From positions 36,043 to 100,042 of the forward strand of contig JAUXXH010000025.1 in NCBI GenBank assembly GCA_030684935.1: a stretch of DNA of 64,000 bases, in the 5' to 3' direction. The stretch comes from Pseudolabrys sp. (lineage in GTDB: Bacteria > Pseudomonadota > Alphaproteobacteria > Rhizobiales > Xanthobacteraceae). How positions within the stretch are numbered: position 1 is the stretch's first letter; the number at the start of each line of letters is the position of its first letter. The position numbers and the translations under genes were made by a program. Below the pieces are notes generated by a model, which had not been told where the DNA came from, ran no database searches, and saw only the letters and a list, made by a program, of their open reading frames with translations. This document shows positions 36,708 to 46,060 of the stretch, piece by piece.

Positions 36708-36940
36708 AGAATCGTCTCTCCGATTTGAACGACCACCTGTTCGCACAGATCGAGCGGCTTTCCGATGAGGACTTGAGCCCGGAGAAACTTGAACAGGAAG
36801 GCAAGCGGGCTGCGGCAATTGTTTCGCTTGCCGATCAGGTCATCCGCAATGCCAGCCTTAAAATTCAGGCGGCGAAAATTCTGTCGGATCACGGCATCGA
36901 CCCCTCGAAGCATCTGATAATCGAGGACAAGAAGCCGTGA
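36704..36940 (+). CDS. Hypothetical phage protein
   Basis: Coupled 78-aa ORF. Confidence 0.5.
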   Translation: MKNRLSDLNDHLFAQIERLSDEDLSPEKLEQEGKRAAAIVSLADQVIRNASLKIQAAKILSDHGIDPSKHLIIEDKKP

Positions 36941-37563
36941 AAGGAACACCGATCAGATATTCCAAACCGGAAATGCGATGGCTCTGGCTCAATCGGAAGA
37001 TGGTCATCGGAGATTATCACGCTGGTTTCTGCGCCAAGTTCGGACGCAAGGACGTGACGGCGACCAACCTTAATGCGCTTCGAAAGCGCAAGGGATGGAA
37101 GACTGGGCGTTCCGGCTGCTTCGTCAAGGGCATCGTCCCCGCGAACAAGGGCAAGACAATGCCCTATCATCCAAACTCGGCGCGCACCCGGTTTAAGAAA
37201 GGCAACCTGCCTCACAACACCAACTATGCCGGCCATGAACGCGTCTCAAAAGACGGGTACGTGGAGATCAGCGTGCAGCAGACAAATCCGCACACAGGAT
37301 TTGAGCGCCGCTATGTGCTTAAGCACCGATGGATTTGGGAACAGGCCAACGGGCCGATACCTGAGGGCATGTGCCTGAAATGCAAAGGCGACCAACTCAA
37401 TACTGATCCGGCGAACTGGGAGTTGGTGCCGCGCGCATTGCTTCCGCGGCTCAATGGTCGGTTCGGTCGAGGTTATGACGCGGCACCGGCCGAGCTAAAG
37501 CCGACCATCATGGCCGTTGCTAAACTTGAACATCATCTTCGTGAAAAGCAGGCGGACAAATGA
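36937..37563 (+). CDS. HNH endonuclease
   Basis: YVLKHRWIWEQANGPIPEGMCLKCKGDQLNTDPANWELVPRALLPRLNGR. Confidence 0.8.
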   Translation: MKGTPIRYSKPEMRWLWLNRKMVIGDYHAGFCAKFGRKDVTATNLNALRKRKGWKTGRSGCFVKGIVPANKGKTMPYHPNSARTRFKKGNLPHNTNYAGHERVSKDGYVEISVQQTNPHTGFERRYVLKHRWIWEQANGPIPEGMCLKCKGDQLNTDPANWELVPRALLPRLNGRFGRGYDAAPAELKPTIMAVAKLEHHLREKQADK

Positions 37564-37949
37564 CCCGCCTCAACTTCACAACCGACACCCAGCGCCAGGC
37601 ACTCGCACGGTCGAAAGGCATCTGCGAATGCCACCTGATCCCGCATGTGTTCAAGGTCTTCTGCGGCCTGCCGCTGGGCAATGCCAACACGTTCTTCGAG
37701 CACATCGATCCGGACGGCCTGCGCAAGGACAATTCGCTGTCGAACTGCGCGGTACTCACGCGGACGTGCTGGAAGTTCAAGACGCACCGATTCGATCAAC
37801 CCGTCGTCGCGCGGGCGAAGCGCATATCCGACAAGCACAACGGGGTCAAAGACCCGTGGCGCCAGCAACTCCCGGGCGGCCGCGATTCCTTCCTCAAAAA
37901 GAAGATCAACGGTCGGGTCGTTATCAGGGCAACGGGGGAGAGAGCGTGA
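37560..37949 (+). CDS. HNH-like protein
   Basis: LARSKGICECHLIPH...NANTFFEHIDPDGLRKDNSLSNCAVLTRTCWKFKT. Confidence 0.65.
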   Translation: MTRLNFTTDTQRQALARSKGICECHLIPHVFKVFCGLPLGNANTFFEHIDPDGLRKDNSLSNCAVLTRTCWKFKTHRFDQPVVARAKRISDKHNGVKDPWRQQLPGGRDSFLKKKINGRVVIRATGERA

Positions 37950-38404
37950 ACCAGCGCCCGGCAGGTCTGGTGTTCCTGAGCGAGTCCGACATCCTCGCCG
38001 GCTGGCCCATGCTGACCGCCGGAGAGCTGAAGCGAGCCCGGAAGGCCAATCCGCCGTTGATATCGTTCTATGATTTCCCCAAACGCCAGGGCGGGCCTTG
38101 CTGCACGGCCGAACAAGTGCAGGAATACGTCGACCGAACATATTTGAGGGGTTCCGAATGCCGAGCCGCCGCCAGCAGCCCGCGCCAGCCCGATTCCAGA
38201 TCGGGGAATACTACCTCGATCAGCCCCATCGCGATCATGGAGGCAACTGGTACGCCTGCCGCTATGACGCCGACACTCGAACGACACGCCGCCGAAGCCT
38301 TGGCACAGCAGATTTCGAGGCCGCAAAGATCAAGCTCGCTACGCTTATTGCAGCGGCCCCGAAGGCATCGAGGGAAGGATCGCGTGGCCCTGGTGAAGTC
38401 ATGA
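37946..38404 (+). CDS. Excisionase-like small HTH protein (3' half overlaps the integrase in another frame)
   Basis: GTG start; NQRPAGLVFLSESDILAGWPMLTAGELKRARKANPPLISFYDFPKRQGGPCCTAEQVQEYVDRTYL. Confidence 0.5.
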   Translation: MNQRPAGLVFLSESDILAGWPMLTAGELKRARKANPPLISFYDFPKRQGGPCCTAEQVQEYVDRTYLRGSECRAAASSPRQPDSRSGNTTSISPIAIMEATGTPAAMTPTLERHAAEALAQQISRPQRSSSLRLLQRPRRHRGKDRVALVKS

Positions 38405-39558
38405 CGGTCGCCGTCCTCAAAGCCTACCTTGACGACCACGCCACATCGATCGCATCCGAAGACGTCGCGGTGCGCGCCGTCGAACTGTTCACCGAGCATC
38501 TGCGCAACATCGGCCAGATCGCCGCGCCGGTTTCGTTCTGGACGCCGTCGCAGCAACTTGAATGCGCCCGCTGGCTGCACACCGAATTCAAGCACGGCGC
38601 CGGCGGCATCGCCCGGCTGTTCAACGTGATGCGCTCCGCCTTCATTGACGCGTGCCAGGTCAAGATGCGCATCGACCCGATCGGCACGCAGGTCGAGACC
38701 GCGCTGATGGCGTCGGCGCCGGTCGTCGTCATGCGGCAGGACCGCGTCGCGAAAGAACTTGGCATCGCCGCGCGCCCGGCGCGGCGCAAGACATTGTCGC
38801 TCGATCAGATGGCGCAGGTGCTCGACGCCATCGAGACCGAACATCTGTTCCGGTTTGCCATCGCCGAACTGTGCACCTGGGCACGGCCGCAGGCGATCAT
38901 CGACTTCGATCCGGCTACGCAGATCGACTGGACCGAGACGACGATCGACCTTGCGCCGGTCGGCTGGCGTCCGACAAAGAAGCGCCGGCCGCGCCAGCCC
39001 TTGACGCAATGCCTTGCCGACTGGGTTGTGAAGTGGACGGCCGATGACGAGGCGAAGCGCGTTGCCGAGCTGCGTGCCGGCCGGACGCCGCCAGCGAAGG
39101 GCTTGCTGGTCTACAAGCGCCAGCGCGTCAAGACGACGAAGCAGGCATGGCGGCGCATCGGCCGGGATCTCGAGATACCGGGATTTTCGCAGTACAGCTT
39201 CCGGCACTTCATGGCCGATCAGACCAAGATGCTTTTCCGCGGCATCGCGCGTGAGCAGCGGTCGCAATGGCTCGGCCACGTCGTGCGCGACGGATCGAGG
39301 ACCACGGACAACTACGAGGGCGACGATCCGATGGCGCTGGCCGACGTCGCGCTGGCGACGGATTGCATCATCGCGCTGCTCGCCGAGCGGTGCGCGCGAC
39401 CGCTTTTCGCGATTGAACTGCGATTGAACCGGGCGGACCTTGAAGCGATCGGTGCGCGGGTGATGCCGAAAGTGGCCGTAAAACCGGGGAAAAGTGGTGG
39501 GCGCGACAGGGATCGAACCTGTGACCCCCTCCATGTCAAGGAGGTGCTCTCCCGCTGA
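38158..39558 (+). CDS. int: Phage tyrosine recombinase/integrase
   Basis: Integrase-like C-terminal catalytic region (SQYSFRHFMADQTKMLFRG...QWLGHVVRDGSRTTDNYE); stop lies inside the antisense tRNA-Val gene. Confidence 0.85.
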   Translation: MPSRRQQPAPARFQIGEYYLDQPHRDHGGNWYACRYDADTRTTRRRSLGTADFEAAKIKLATLIAAAPKASREGSRGPGEVMTVAVLKAYLDDHATSIASEDVAVRAVELFTEHLRNIGQIAAPVSFWTPSQQLECARWLHTEFKHGAGGIARLFNVMRSAFIDACQVKMRIDPIGTQVETALMASAPVVVMRQDRVAKELGIAARPARRKTLSLDQMAQVLDAIETEHLFRFAIAELCTWARPQAIIDFDPATQIDWTETTIDLAPVGWRPTKKRRPRQPLTQCLADWVVKWTADDEAKRVAELRAGRTPPAKGLLVYKRQRVKTTKQAWRRIGRDLEIPGFSQYSFRHFMADQTKMLFRGIAREQRSQWLGHVVRDGSRTTDNYEGDDPMALADVALATDCIIALLAERCARPLFAIELRLNRADLEAIGARVMPKVAVKPGKSGGRDRDRTCDPLHVKEVLSR

Positions 39559-39569
39559 GCTACGCGCCC
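39495..39569 (-). tRNA. tRNA-Val(GAC), prophage integration site
   Basis: GGGCGCGTAGCTCAGCGGGAGAGCACCTCCTTGACATGGAGGGGGTCACAGGTTCGATCCCTGTCGCGCCCACCA; anticodon loop TTGACAT. Confidence 0.95.
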
Positions 39570-39674
39570 GTTACCGGAGATGGTCTATCGGCTCCAAACT
39601 GGCGAGGCAAGTCGTTTGCACGGCCCCCATGGCCGTGGCCCGCCCCCGGGGGGCAGGCCCGCGAGCCCGGCCGG

Positions 39675-40034
39675 TCAGGCCGCCAGCATCTTGTTCACTT
39701 CGTTGACCAGGTCGCGCAGGTGGATCGGCTTGGACAGCACCTTGGCCTGCTTCGGGGCGGTGGAATCGGCGTTGAGCGCCACCGCCGCAAACCCGGTGAT
39801 GAACATGATCTTGATGTCCGGATCGAGTTCGGCGGCCCGGCGGGCCAGCTCGATCCCGTCCATTTCCGGCATCACGATATCGGTCAGCAGCAGTTCGAAC
39901 GGTTCTTCGCGCAGACGCTGGTAGGCCGACAGCCCATTGTCATAGGACGTGACATCGAAACCGGCATTTTGCAGGGCCTTGACCAGGAAGCGACGCATAT
40001 CGTTGTCGTCTTCCGCCAGCAGGATCTTCGACAT
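39675..40034 (-). CDS. cpdR: CpdR-like single-domain response regulator
   Basis: MSKILLAEDDNDMRRFLVKALQNAGFDV...LLTDIVMPEMDGIELARRAAELDPDIKIMFITGFAAVAL...VLSKPIHLRDLV. Confidence 0.9.
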   Translation of the reverse strand: MSKILLAEDDNDMRRFLVKALQNAGFDVTSYDNGLSAYQRLREEPFELLLTDIVMPEMDGIELARRAAELDPDIKIMFITGFAAVALNADSTAPKQAKVLSKPIHLRDLVNEVNKMLAA

Positions 40035-40190
40035 TTACGCTACGCCCCGTCCGTTCCGGCCTGAAAACCCGGCCCCAGCCAACCCATAAGACCCAAGTCA
40101 GGTAAATTTCGAGTGAACCGAAACCATGGCTTGGCATTGTCACCCGGCGCATAGACAATAGACCGTATCAGGCCCCTGCACCCGAAATTC

Positions 40191-41114
40191 TTGCGATGGT
40201 ATTGCTCTCAGCCAATGACCGCTTCCATGAGTGACATCACCGACGCCCTCGAGCCGCCGTTCGAGATCATCGAACCGCCGGCGATCCGGGGTCCGGTGCT
40301 GTTCAACTCGCCACACAGCGGTTCGCGCTATTCGCCCGAGTTCCTCGACCTGTCCCGGCTCGATGTCCCGACCCTGCGGCGCTCCGAGGACAGCTTTGTC
40401 GATACCCTGATCGCCGGCGTCATCCAGCAGGGCTATCCGCTGATGCGGGCGCATTTTCCCCGTTGTTTCGTCGACGTGAACCGGGAGCCCTACGAGCTCG
40501 ACCCGCGCATGTTCGAGGGCCGCCTGCCCTCCTTCGCCAACACCCGGTCGATGCGGGTCGCCGGCGGTCTGGGGACGGTGGCGCGGGTGGTCGGCGACGC
40601 GCAGGAAATCTACGACCGCCGCATTCCGGTGGCCGAAGCCCTGGCCCGCATCGAGGACCTCTACAAGCCCTATCACCGGGCATTGCGCGGGCTCTTCACG
40701 CGGCTGCACCGCGACTTTGGCGCCGCCATGCTGATCGACTGCCATTCGATGCCGTCCTCGGCCGGCCACAAGGATGAGCGGCCCAGGCCGGAATTCGTGC
40801 TGGGCGATCGCTACGGCACCAGTTGCGTGGCCGTGGTGGCCGAGACCGCCGAGCGGACCCTGCGCTCGCTCGGCTACACCGTCAGCCGCAACAAACCTTA
40901 TGCCGGCGGCTTCATCACCGAGCATTACGGCAACCCGGCCGCCGGGCTGCATTCGCTGCAGCTGGAAATCAACCGCGCGCTTTATATGGACGAGCGCCGC
41001 TACGAGCGGATTCCCGCCTTTGACCGGTTAGCCGCCGATCTGGAAACGGTGGCGATGCGGCTCGGCGAAATTCCGTTGGAAGAGCTCCGTCCCTACCGAG
41101 CCGCCGCCGAATAA
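40191..41114 (+). CDS. N-formylglutamate amidohydrolase family protein
   Basis: VLFNSPHSGSRYSPEFL...HFPRCFVDVNREPYELDPRMFEG...LIDCHSMPS. Confidence 0.9.
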   Translation: MRWYCSQPMTASMSDITDALEPPFEIIEPPAIRGPVLFNSPHSGSRYSPEFLDLSRLDVPTLRRSEDSFVDTLIAGVIQQGYPLMRAHFPRCFVDVNREPYELDPRMFEGRLPSFANTRSMRVAGGLGTVARVVGDAQEIYDRRIPVAEALARIEDLYKPYHRALRGLFTRLHRDFGAAMLIDCHSMPSSAGHKDERPRPEFVLGDRYGTSCVAVVAETAERTLRSLGYTVSRNKPYAGGFITEHYGNPAAGLHSLQLEINRALYMDERRYERIPAFDRLAADLETVAMRLGEIPLEELRPYRAAAE

Positions 41115-41167
41115 TCCGGGGCCCATCACGGGTCGCAGGGGCGCCATAACCGTTTGAAATAATAAAT

Positions 41168-41250
41168 AAAAAAAGGGCCGCTCGCGGTTGCAAGCGGCCC
41201 AAGTCTAGGGAGGAAACGCCCAAGGAGGGCAACGATAGCTCTCGCTACCG
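41168..41250 (-). ncRNA. Putative anti-SD (CCUCC) sRNA, suhB/mmgR-like, upstream of and antisense to an inositol-monophosphatase family gene
   Basis: Minus strand: GATAGC-type 5' hairpin, GCCC-TCCTT-GGGC hairpin, TTTCCTCCC, then GGGCCGCTTGC-AACC-GCGAGCGGCCC followed by a T tract. Confidence 0.75.
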
Positions 41251-41502
41251 CATTGCAATAACTTACACTGCGACGCACAAAATGCAAGTCCATCCAAACG
41301 GATTCTCATGCAAATACGCATGGCTGGTTACCGAAATCTCTTGTTCGACCAAAGTCATGCGAAAATGTGAGCTGGACTTTGCCGCATTGCAACAAGATTT
41401 GAAATGTCCGGTCGGCCAATGGCCGTCCAGATACGGCTCGAGACGACCGGATTGCCGTCTAACCCCGGTCTTGATAGGTCGCCACTTTATGCGAGGATTG
41501 AT

Positions 41503-42282
41503 ATGACGGCAGTGGATTTTGGAACTTTCGTCGACGAACTCGCCAAGGCGTCCGGCGACACCATCCTGCCGTTCTTCCGCACCGCCCTGGCCATCGACAA
41601 CAAGAAAAGCGGCGGCTTCGACCCGGTGACCGTTGCCGACCGCGCCGCCGAAGACGCCATGCGGGCGCTCATCCGCCAGAATTTCCCCGAACACGGCATA
41701 CTCGGCGAGGAATACGGCACCGAGCGCGGCGACGCCGAATATGTCTGGGTGCTGGACCCGATCGACGGCACCAAGTCGTTCATCTCGGGCATGGTGGCCT
41801 GGGGCACGCTGATCGGGCTGATGCGCTTCGGCGAGCCGGTGTTCGGCATGATGCACCAGCCCTTCACCCGCGAGCGGTTTTCCGGCGATGGCGGCGCGGC
41901 GCGCTACCAGGGACCGGGCGGCGACCGCGACCTGCGCGTGCGCTCCTGCGGCGCCCTAGGCGACGCCGTGCTGTTCACCACCAGCCCGCTGCTGATGAAC
42001 GCCGCCGACCGCGCGACGTTTGCCGGCGTCGAGAACAAGGTCAAACTGTCGCGCTATGGCGGTGATTGCTACGCCTATTGCATGCTGGCGAGCGGCCACA
42101 TCGATCTGATCATCGAGACCGAGATCAAACCGCACGACATCGTGCCGCTGATCCCGATCATCGCCGGCGCCGGCGGCATCGTCACCACCTGGGAGAACGG
42201 CCCGGCGCATGCCGGCGGCCGCATTGTCGCCGCTGGCGACAAGCGCGTGCACCAGGCCGCGCTGGACATGCTGAACGGCTGA
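41503..42282 (+). CDS. hisN: Histidinol-phosphatase / inositol monophosphatase family protein
   Basis: GILGEEYGTERGDAEYVWVLDPIDGTKSFISGMVAWGTLIGL. Confidence 0.88.
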   Translation: MTAVDFGTFVDELAKASGDTILPFFRTALAIDNKKSGGFDPVTVADRAAEDAMRALIRQNFPEHGILGEEYGTERGDAEYVWVLDPIDGTKSFISGMVAWGTLIGLMRFGEPVFGMMHQPFTRERFSGDGGAARYQGPGGDRDLRVRSCGALGDAVLFTTSPLLMNAADRATFAGVENKVKLSRYGGDCYAYCMLASGHIDLIIETEIKPHDIVPLIPIIAGAGGIVTTWENGPAHAGGRIVAAGDKRVHQAALDMLNG

Positions 42283-42408
42283 GCCGAGAACACCTCCAAT
42301 TCAATCCGAGTTTCGATGGAACTCCCCGTGCTTTGCCGAATTATCGGCGGAGCATCATCACCTCATAGGGGCACCTCCGGGAAAGGGGCTTCGGAGCGGG
42401 AGTTACCT

Positions 42409-43929
42409 TTGAATCGGCGTCAGTTCCTGACGACATCGGTTGCCATACCGGTTGTCGCTTCATTTCCGTATGGCGCGGCGTTCATCGCCCCGGCGCATGC
42501 GCAAGACGCTCCCTTCGACGCCGCCAATGTACGGCGGGTGGCGCGCGAACTGGCGCTCAAGCCCTATCAGGCGCCCGACAGATCCCTGCCGGGCAACCTG
42601 AAAGACCTCGATTACGACCAGTATCGCAAGATCCGCTTCAGCCCGGAACGCGCGCTGTGGCGCAACGAACAGGTGCCGTTCAACATTCAGCTATTCCACC
42701 GCGGTTTTCTGTTTTCGGGCCGGGTCGATATTTTCGAAGTGACGGAAGGGCGCGCCCGCCCGGTCCCGTATTCGCGCAGCATGTTCACTTTCGACGATGT
42801 ACCGCCGCCGCCACCCGATGCCGACCTGGGCTTTGCCGGCTTCCGCATTCACGCGCCGATCAACCGGCCGGATTATTTCGACGAGGTCAGCGTCTTTCTC
42901 GGCGCAAGCTATTTCCGTGCCGTGGCCAAGGGTCAGGGCTACGGCCTTTCGGCGCGCGGCCTGGCCATCAACACCGCCAATCCGAAGGGCGAGGAATTTC
43001 CGCAGTTCAAGACGTTCTGGATCGAAAAGCCGCAGCCAAAGACCAACTCGATCGTCATTCACGCCTTGCTCGACAGCAGGAGCGCGGCGGCCGCCTACCG
43101 GATCACGATCCGGCCCGGCGAAACGACAGTCTATGACATCGAGATGAACCTCTATCCGCGCGCCGACATCCCGGAAGCCGGCATCGCGCCGATGACCAGC
43201 ATGTTCTATTACGCGCCGAACGACCGCGACAATGTCGACGACTTCCGCCCGGCGGTACACGATTCGGACGGGCTGTTCATGCGCAACGGACGCGGCGAGT
43301 CGTTGTGGCGGCCGCTCACCAATCCCCGCGATTTGCAGATCAGCAGCTTCTACGACACCAACCCGCGCAGTTTCGGCTTGATGCAGCGGCAACGCAATTT
43401 CCACGCTTTCGAGGATCTCGAATCGCGATTTGAAAGGCGGCCCAGCCTGCGCATCGAGCCGATCGGCGACTGGGGAAACGGCGAAGTCCGGCTGATCGAA
43501 ATTCCGACCAACAATGAAGTGCACGACAACATCGTGTCGTTCTGGCATCCCAAGGAACCGCTGAGGGCCAAAGGCGAATACGCCTTCACCTACCGGCTGC
43601 ACTGGGGCCAGGGCGAAACCGGCCAGAGAACGGCGGAGTTTCTCAAGACGCGGGTCGGCGCAGCGGCGGGCGGATCGCGGCTGTTCGTCCTCGATATCGT
43701 CGGCGACAACCTCAAAGGCGTCAAACCGGAAACCGTGCGCGGCGTGGTCACGTCGAATTTCGGCAAGCTCAGCAATGTTGTCACACAGCCGAATCCGGAA
43801 ACCGGCGGCTGGCGCCTGTCGTTCAATCTCACGCCGGAAAACGCCAAGGTGGTCGAGTTGCGGGCGCAACTCGTGCAGAACGACGAAGATCCGCTCTCCG
43901 AGGTCTGGGTCTACCGATGGACGCCGTGA
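42409..43929 (+). CDS. opgG: Periplasmic glucan biosynthesis protein, MdoG/OpgG family
   Basis: Twin-arginine type leader NRRQFLTTSV; LKDLDYDQYRKIRFSPERALWRNEQVPFNIQLFHRGFLF. Confidence 0.92.
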   Translation: MNRRQFLTTSVAIPVVASFPYGAAFIAPAHAQDAPFDAANVRRVARELALKPYQAPDRSLPGNLKDLDYDQYRKIRFSPERALWRNEQVPFNIQLFHRGFLFSGRVDIFEVTEGRARPVPYSRSMFTFDDVPPPPPDADLGFAGFRIHAPINRPDYFDEVSVFLGASYFRAVAKGQGYGLSARGLAINTANPKGEEFPQFKTFWIEKPQPKTNSIVIHALLDSRSAAAAYRITIRPGETTVYDIEMNLYPRADIPEAGIAPMTSMFYYAPNDRDNVDDFRPAVHDSDGLFMRNGRGESLWRPLTNPRDLQISSFYDTNPRSFGLMQRQRNFHAFEDLESRFERRPSLRIEPIGDWGNGEVRLIEIPTNNEVHDNIVSFWHPKEPLRAKGEYAFTYRLHWGQGETGQRTAEFLKTRVGAAAGGSRLFVLDIVGDNLKGVKPETVRGVVTSNFGKLSNVVTQPNPETGGWRLSFNLTPENAKVVELRAQLVQNDEDPLSEVWVYRWTP

Positions 43930-46058
43930 CGCCAGCGCACGCCTTCGCTGACGAAGCGCAGCCCGCACGTTTCCTCCCTCCGGAATCGCCCGTCACGATG
44001 CCGGAGCAGGCATTGCGTCGCTTTGGGCCGAAGGTACATCCCAAGGCCCCAGCGCCGGCCGGAATCTGGTTGCGGCGCGCCTTCATCTTTCTGATGACCC
44101 TCGGCATGACCGCGTTTGCGGCCGACCAGATGTATCTGGTTATGTCGGTCGCAACCTTGACCATTCTGGAAGGGATCGTCGTGGTCCTGTTCGTGTTCCT
44201 GTTTGCCTGGATCGCCTTTTCGTTCGCCAGCGCGCTGGCAGGCTTTTTCCTGTCGTTCGGCCGGCCGTCGCGCACACTCGGCATCGATTCCACCGCCGCG
44301 TTGCCGGCGCTGACCGCGCGCCATGCGCTGCTGGTCCCGACCTACAACGAAAGCCCCAGCCGGATCATGGCGCGGTTGCAGGCGATCTATGAATCCGTCG
44401 CAGAAACGGGGCGGCTCGACCAGTTCGACTTCTACGTTCTGAGTGACACCACCGATCCGGTGACCTGGCTGCACGAGGAGGCACAGTACCTGGCGCTGCT
44501 GGAGCGCACGCAGAGCGCGCAGATCTTCTACCGGCACCGGCCGAAAAACTACGCCCGCAAGTCCGGCAATATCGGCGAGTGGGTCACGCGCTTCGGCGGT
44601 CACTACGAAAGCATGGTGGTGCTCGACGCCGACAGTCTGATGACCGGCGACACCATTGTCCGCATCACCGCCGCGCTCGAACAGAATCCCCATGTCGGTC
44701 TGATCCAGACGCTGCCGATGATCGTCAACGGCCAGAGCCTGTTTGCCCGCCTGCAGCAATTCGCCGGCCGGCTTTACGGCCCGATGCTGGCGCGCGGTAT
44801 TGCCTGGTGGCATGGCCCGGAAAGCAATTACTGGGGCCATAACGCGGCCATCCGGGTGCGGGCCTTCGCCGAACACGCCAGCCTGCCGCTGCTGTCCGGC
44901 CGCAAACCGTTCGGCGGCCACATCCTCAGCCACGACTTCGTCGAGGCAGCGCTGATGCGCCGGGCCGGCTGGGCCATCGTCATGGCGCCGGAGCTGCGCG
45001 GCAGCTACGAGGAAACGCCACCCTCCATCGCCGAATATGCCGCGCGCGACCGCCGCTGGTGCCAGGGCAATCTCCAGCACATCAAGGTCATCACGGCGCA
45101 CCGCCTGCACTGGCTGTCACGGCTGCATTTTCTCACCGGCATCGGCGCCTATCTGACCGCGCCGCTGTGGTTCATCTTCCTGCTGGCTGGCATCCTGATC
45201 TCGCTGCAGGCGCATTTTATCCGGCCGGAGTATTTTCCGTCGGGCTTCTCACTGTTTCCGCAATGGCCGGCGGAGGACCCGGTCCGCGCCGCCTGGGTAT
45301 TCGCCGGCACCATGGGCATCCTGATTGCGCCCAAACTGCTCGGCTACATCATCGCGCTTTTTCATGCGAACGAGCGCAGGGGGTTCGGCGGCGGCTTCAT
45401 GGCCTTCGTCAGCGTGCTGGTCGAAATCATCCTGTCCGGCCTGATCGCGCCGATGATGATGCTCCTTCAGTCGCAGTCGGTTGCCGACGTGTTGCGCGGC
45501 CGCGACTCCGGCTGGCAGGTCCAGCGCCGCGACGACGGCAGCCTGACCTGGGCGGAATTGACCAGCCGGTTCGGCAAGTTGACGTTGATCGGTGTGCTGC
45601 TCGGCGCCTCCGCTTATGCGGTATCGTTGTCGCTGTTCCTCTGGATGACGCCGGTGATCGTCGGCTTGCTGCTGGCCATGCCCCTGGCAGCGTGGACCGC
45701 GCGCGCCGATGTCGGCCGCACCATGCGCAAAATGCGGCTGCTGCTGATCCCGGAAGAACGCGACCCGCCGTCGATTCTGCTCCGCGCCAATGAACTGGCG
45801 GTCAGCCTGCCGGACGACACGTTGCAGATCGGCGAATTGCTGCGCGGCAATGACCATCTGCGACAAGCCCACCGTGACATGCTGGCGCCGCAAGGGCGCC
45901 GGCGGCGCGGCGACATCGACCACGATCTGGTCATTGCCCGCGCCAAGGCCGACGAGGCCGATACGCTGGACGAGGCGCTGGGCTTTCTGACGCCGGCGGA
46001 AGTTCGTGCGCTGCTGTCGGACCGGCCGTCCTACGAGCGGCTGCTCGCCAAACCGTAA
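43917..46058 (+). CDS. opgH: Glucans biosynthesis glucosyltransferase, MdoH/OpgH family
   Basis: LLVPTYNESPSRIMARLQAIYESVAETGRLDQFDFYVLSDTTDP; membrane segments; overlaps opgG. Confidence 0.93.
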   Translation: MDAVTPAHAFADEAQPARFLPPESPVTMPEQALRRFGPKVHPKAPAPAGIWLRRAFIFLMTLGMTAFAADQMYLVMSVATLTILEGIVVVLFVFLFAWIAFSFASALAGFFLSFGRPSRTLGIDSTAALPALTARHALLVPTYNESPSRIMARLQAIYESVAETGRLDQFDFYVLSDTTDPVTWLHEEAQYLALLERTQSAQIFYRHRPKNYARKSGNIGEWVTRFGGHYESMVVLDADSLMTGDTIVRITAALEQNPHVGLIQTLPMIVNGQSLFARLQQFAGRLYGPMLARGIAWWHGPESNYWGHNAAIRVRAFAEHASLPLLSGRKPFGGHILSHDFVEAALMRRAGWAIVMAPELRGSYEETPPSIAEYAARDRRWCQGNLQHIKVITAHRLHWLSRLHFLTGIGAYLTAPLWFIFLLAGILISLQAHFIRPEYFPSGFSLFPQWPAEDPVRAAWVFAGTMGILIAPKLLGYIIALFHANERRGFGGGFMAFVSVLVEIILSGLIAPMMMLLQSQSVADVLRGRDSGWQVQRRDDGSLTWAELTSRFGKLTLIGVLLGASAYAVSLSLFLWMTPVIVGLLLAMPLAAWTARADVGRTMRKMRLLLIPEERDPPSILLRANELAVSLPDDTLQIGELLRGNDHLRQAHRDMLAPQGRRRRGDIDHDLVIARAKADEADTLDEALGFLTPAEVRALLSDRPSYERLLAKP

Positions 46059-46060
46059 TT

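Larger units (their letters stand above)
1..39494. mobile_element. Prophage (siphovirus-like, HK97-type capsid), left end truncated by the window
   Basis: Contiguous terminase, portal, protease-capsid, tail, tape measure, repressor and integrase genes; right boundary at the 3' end of a tRNA-Val gene. Confidence 0.95.

Noticed and set aside
38068-39534. 488-aa minus-strand ORF
   Set aside because: Antisense shadow of the integrase gene; starts in the tRNA region (MEGVTGSIPVAPTT is a known tRNA-derived artefact).
39494-39706. Plus-strand ORF MVGATGIEPVTPSMSRRCSPAELRARY
   Set aside because: Classic spurious translation of an antisense tRNA gene.
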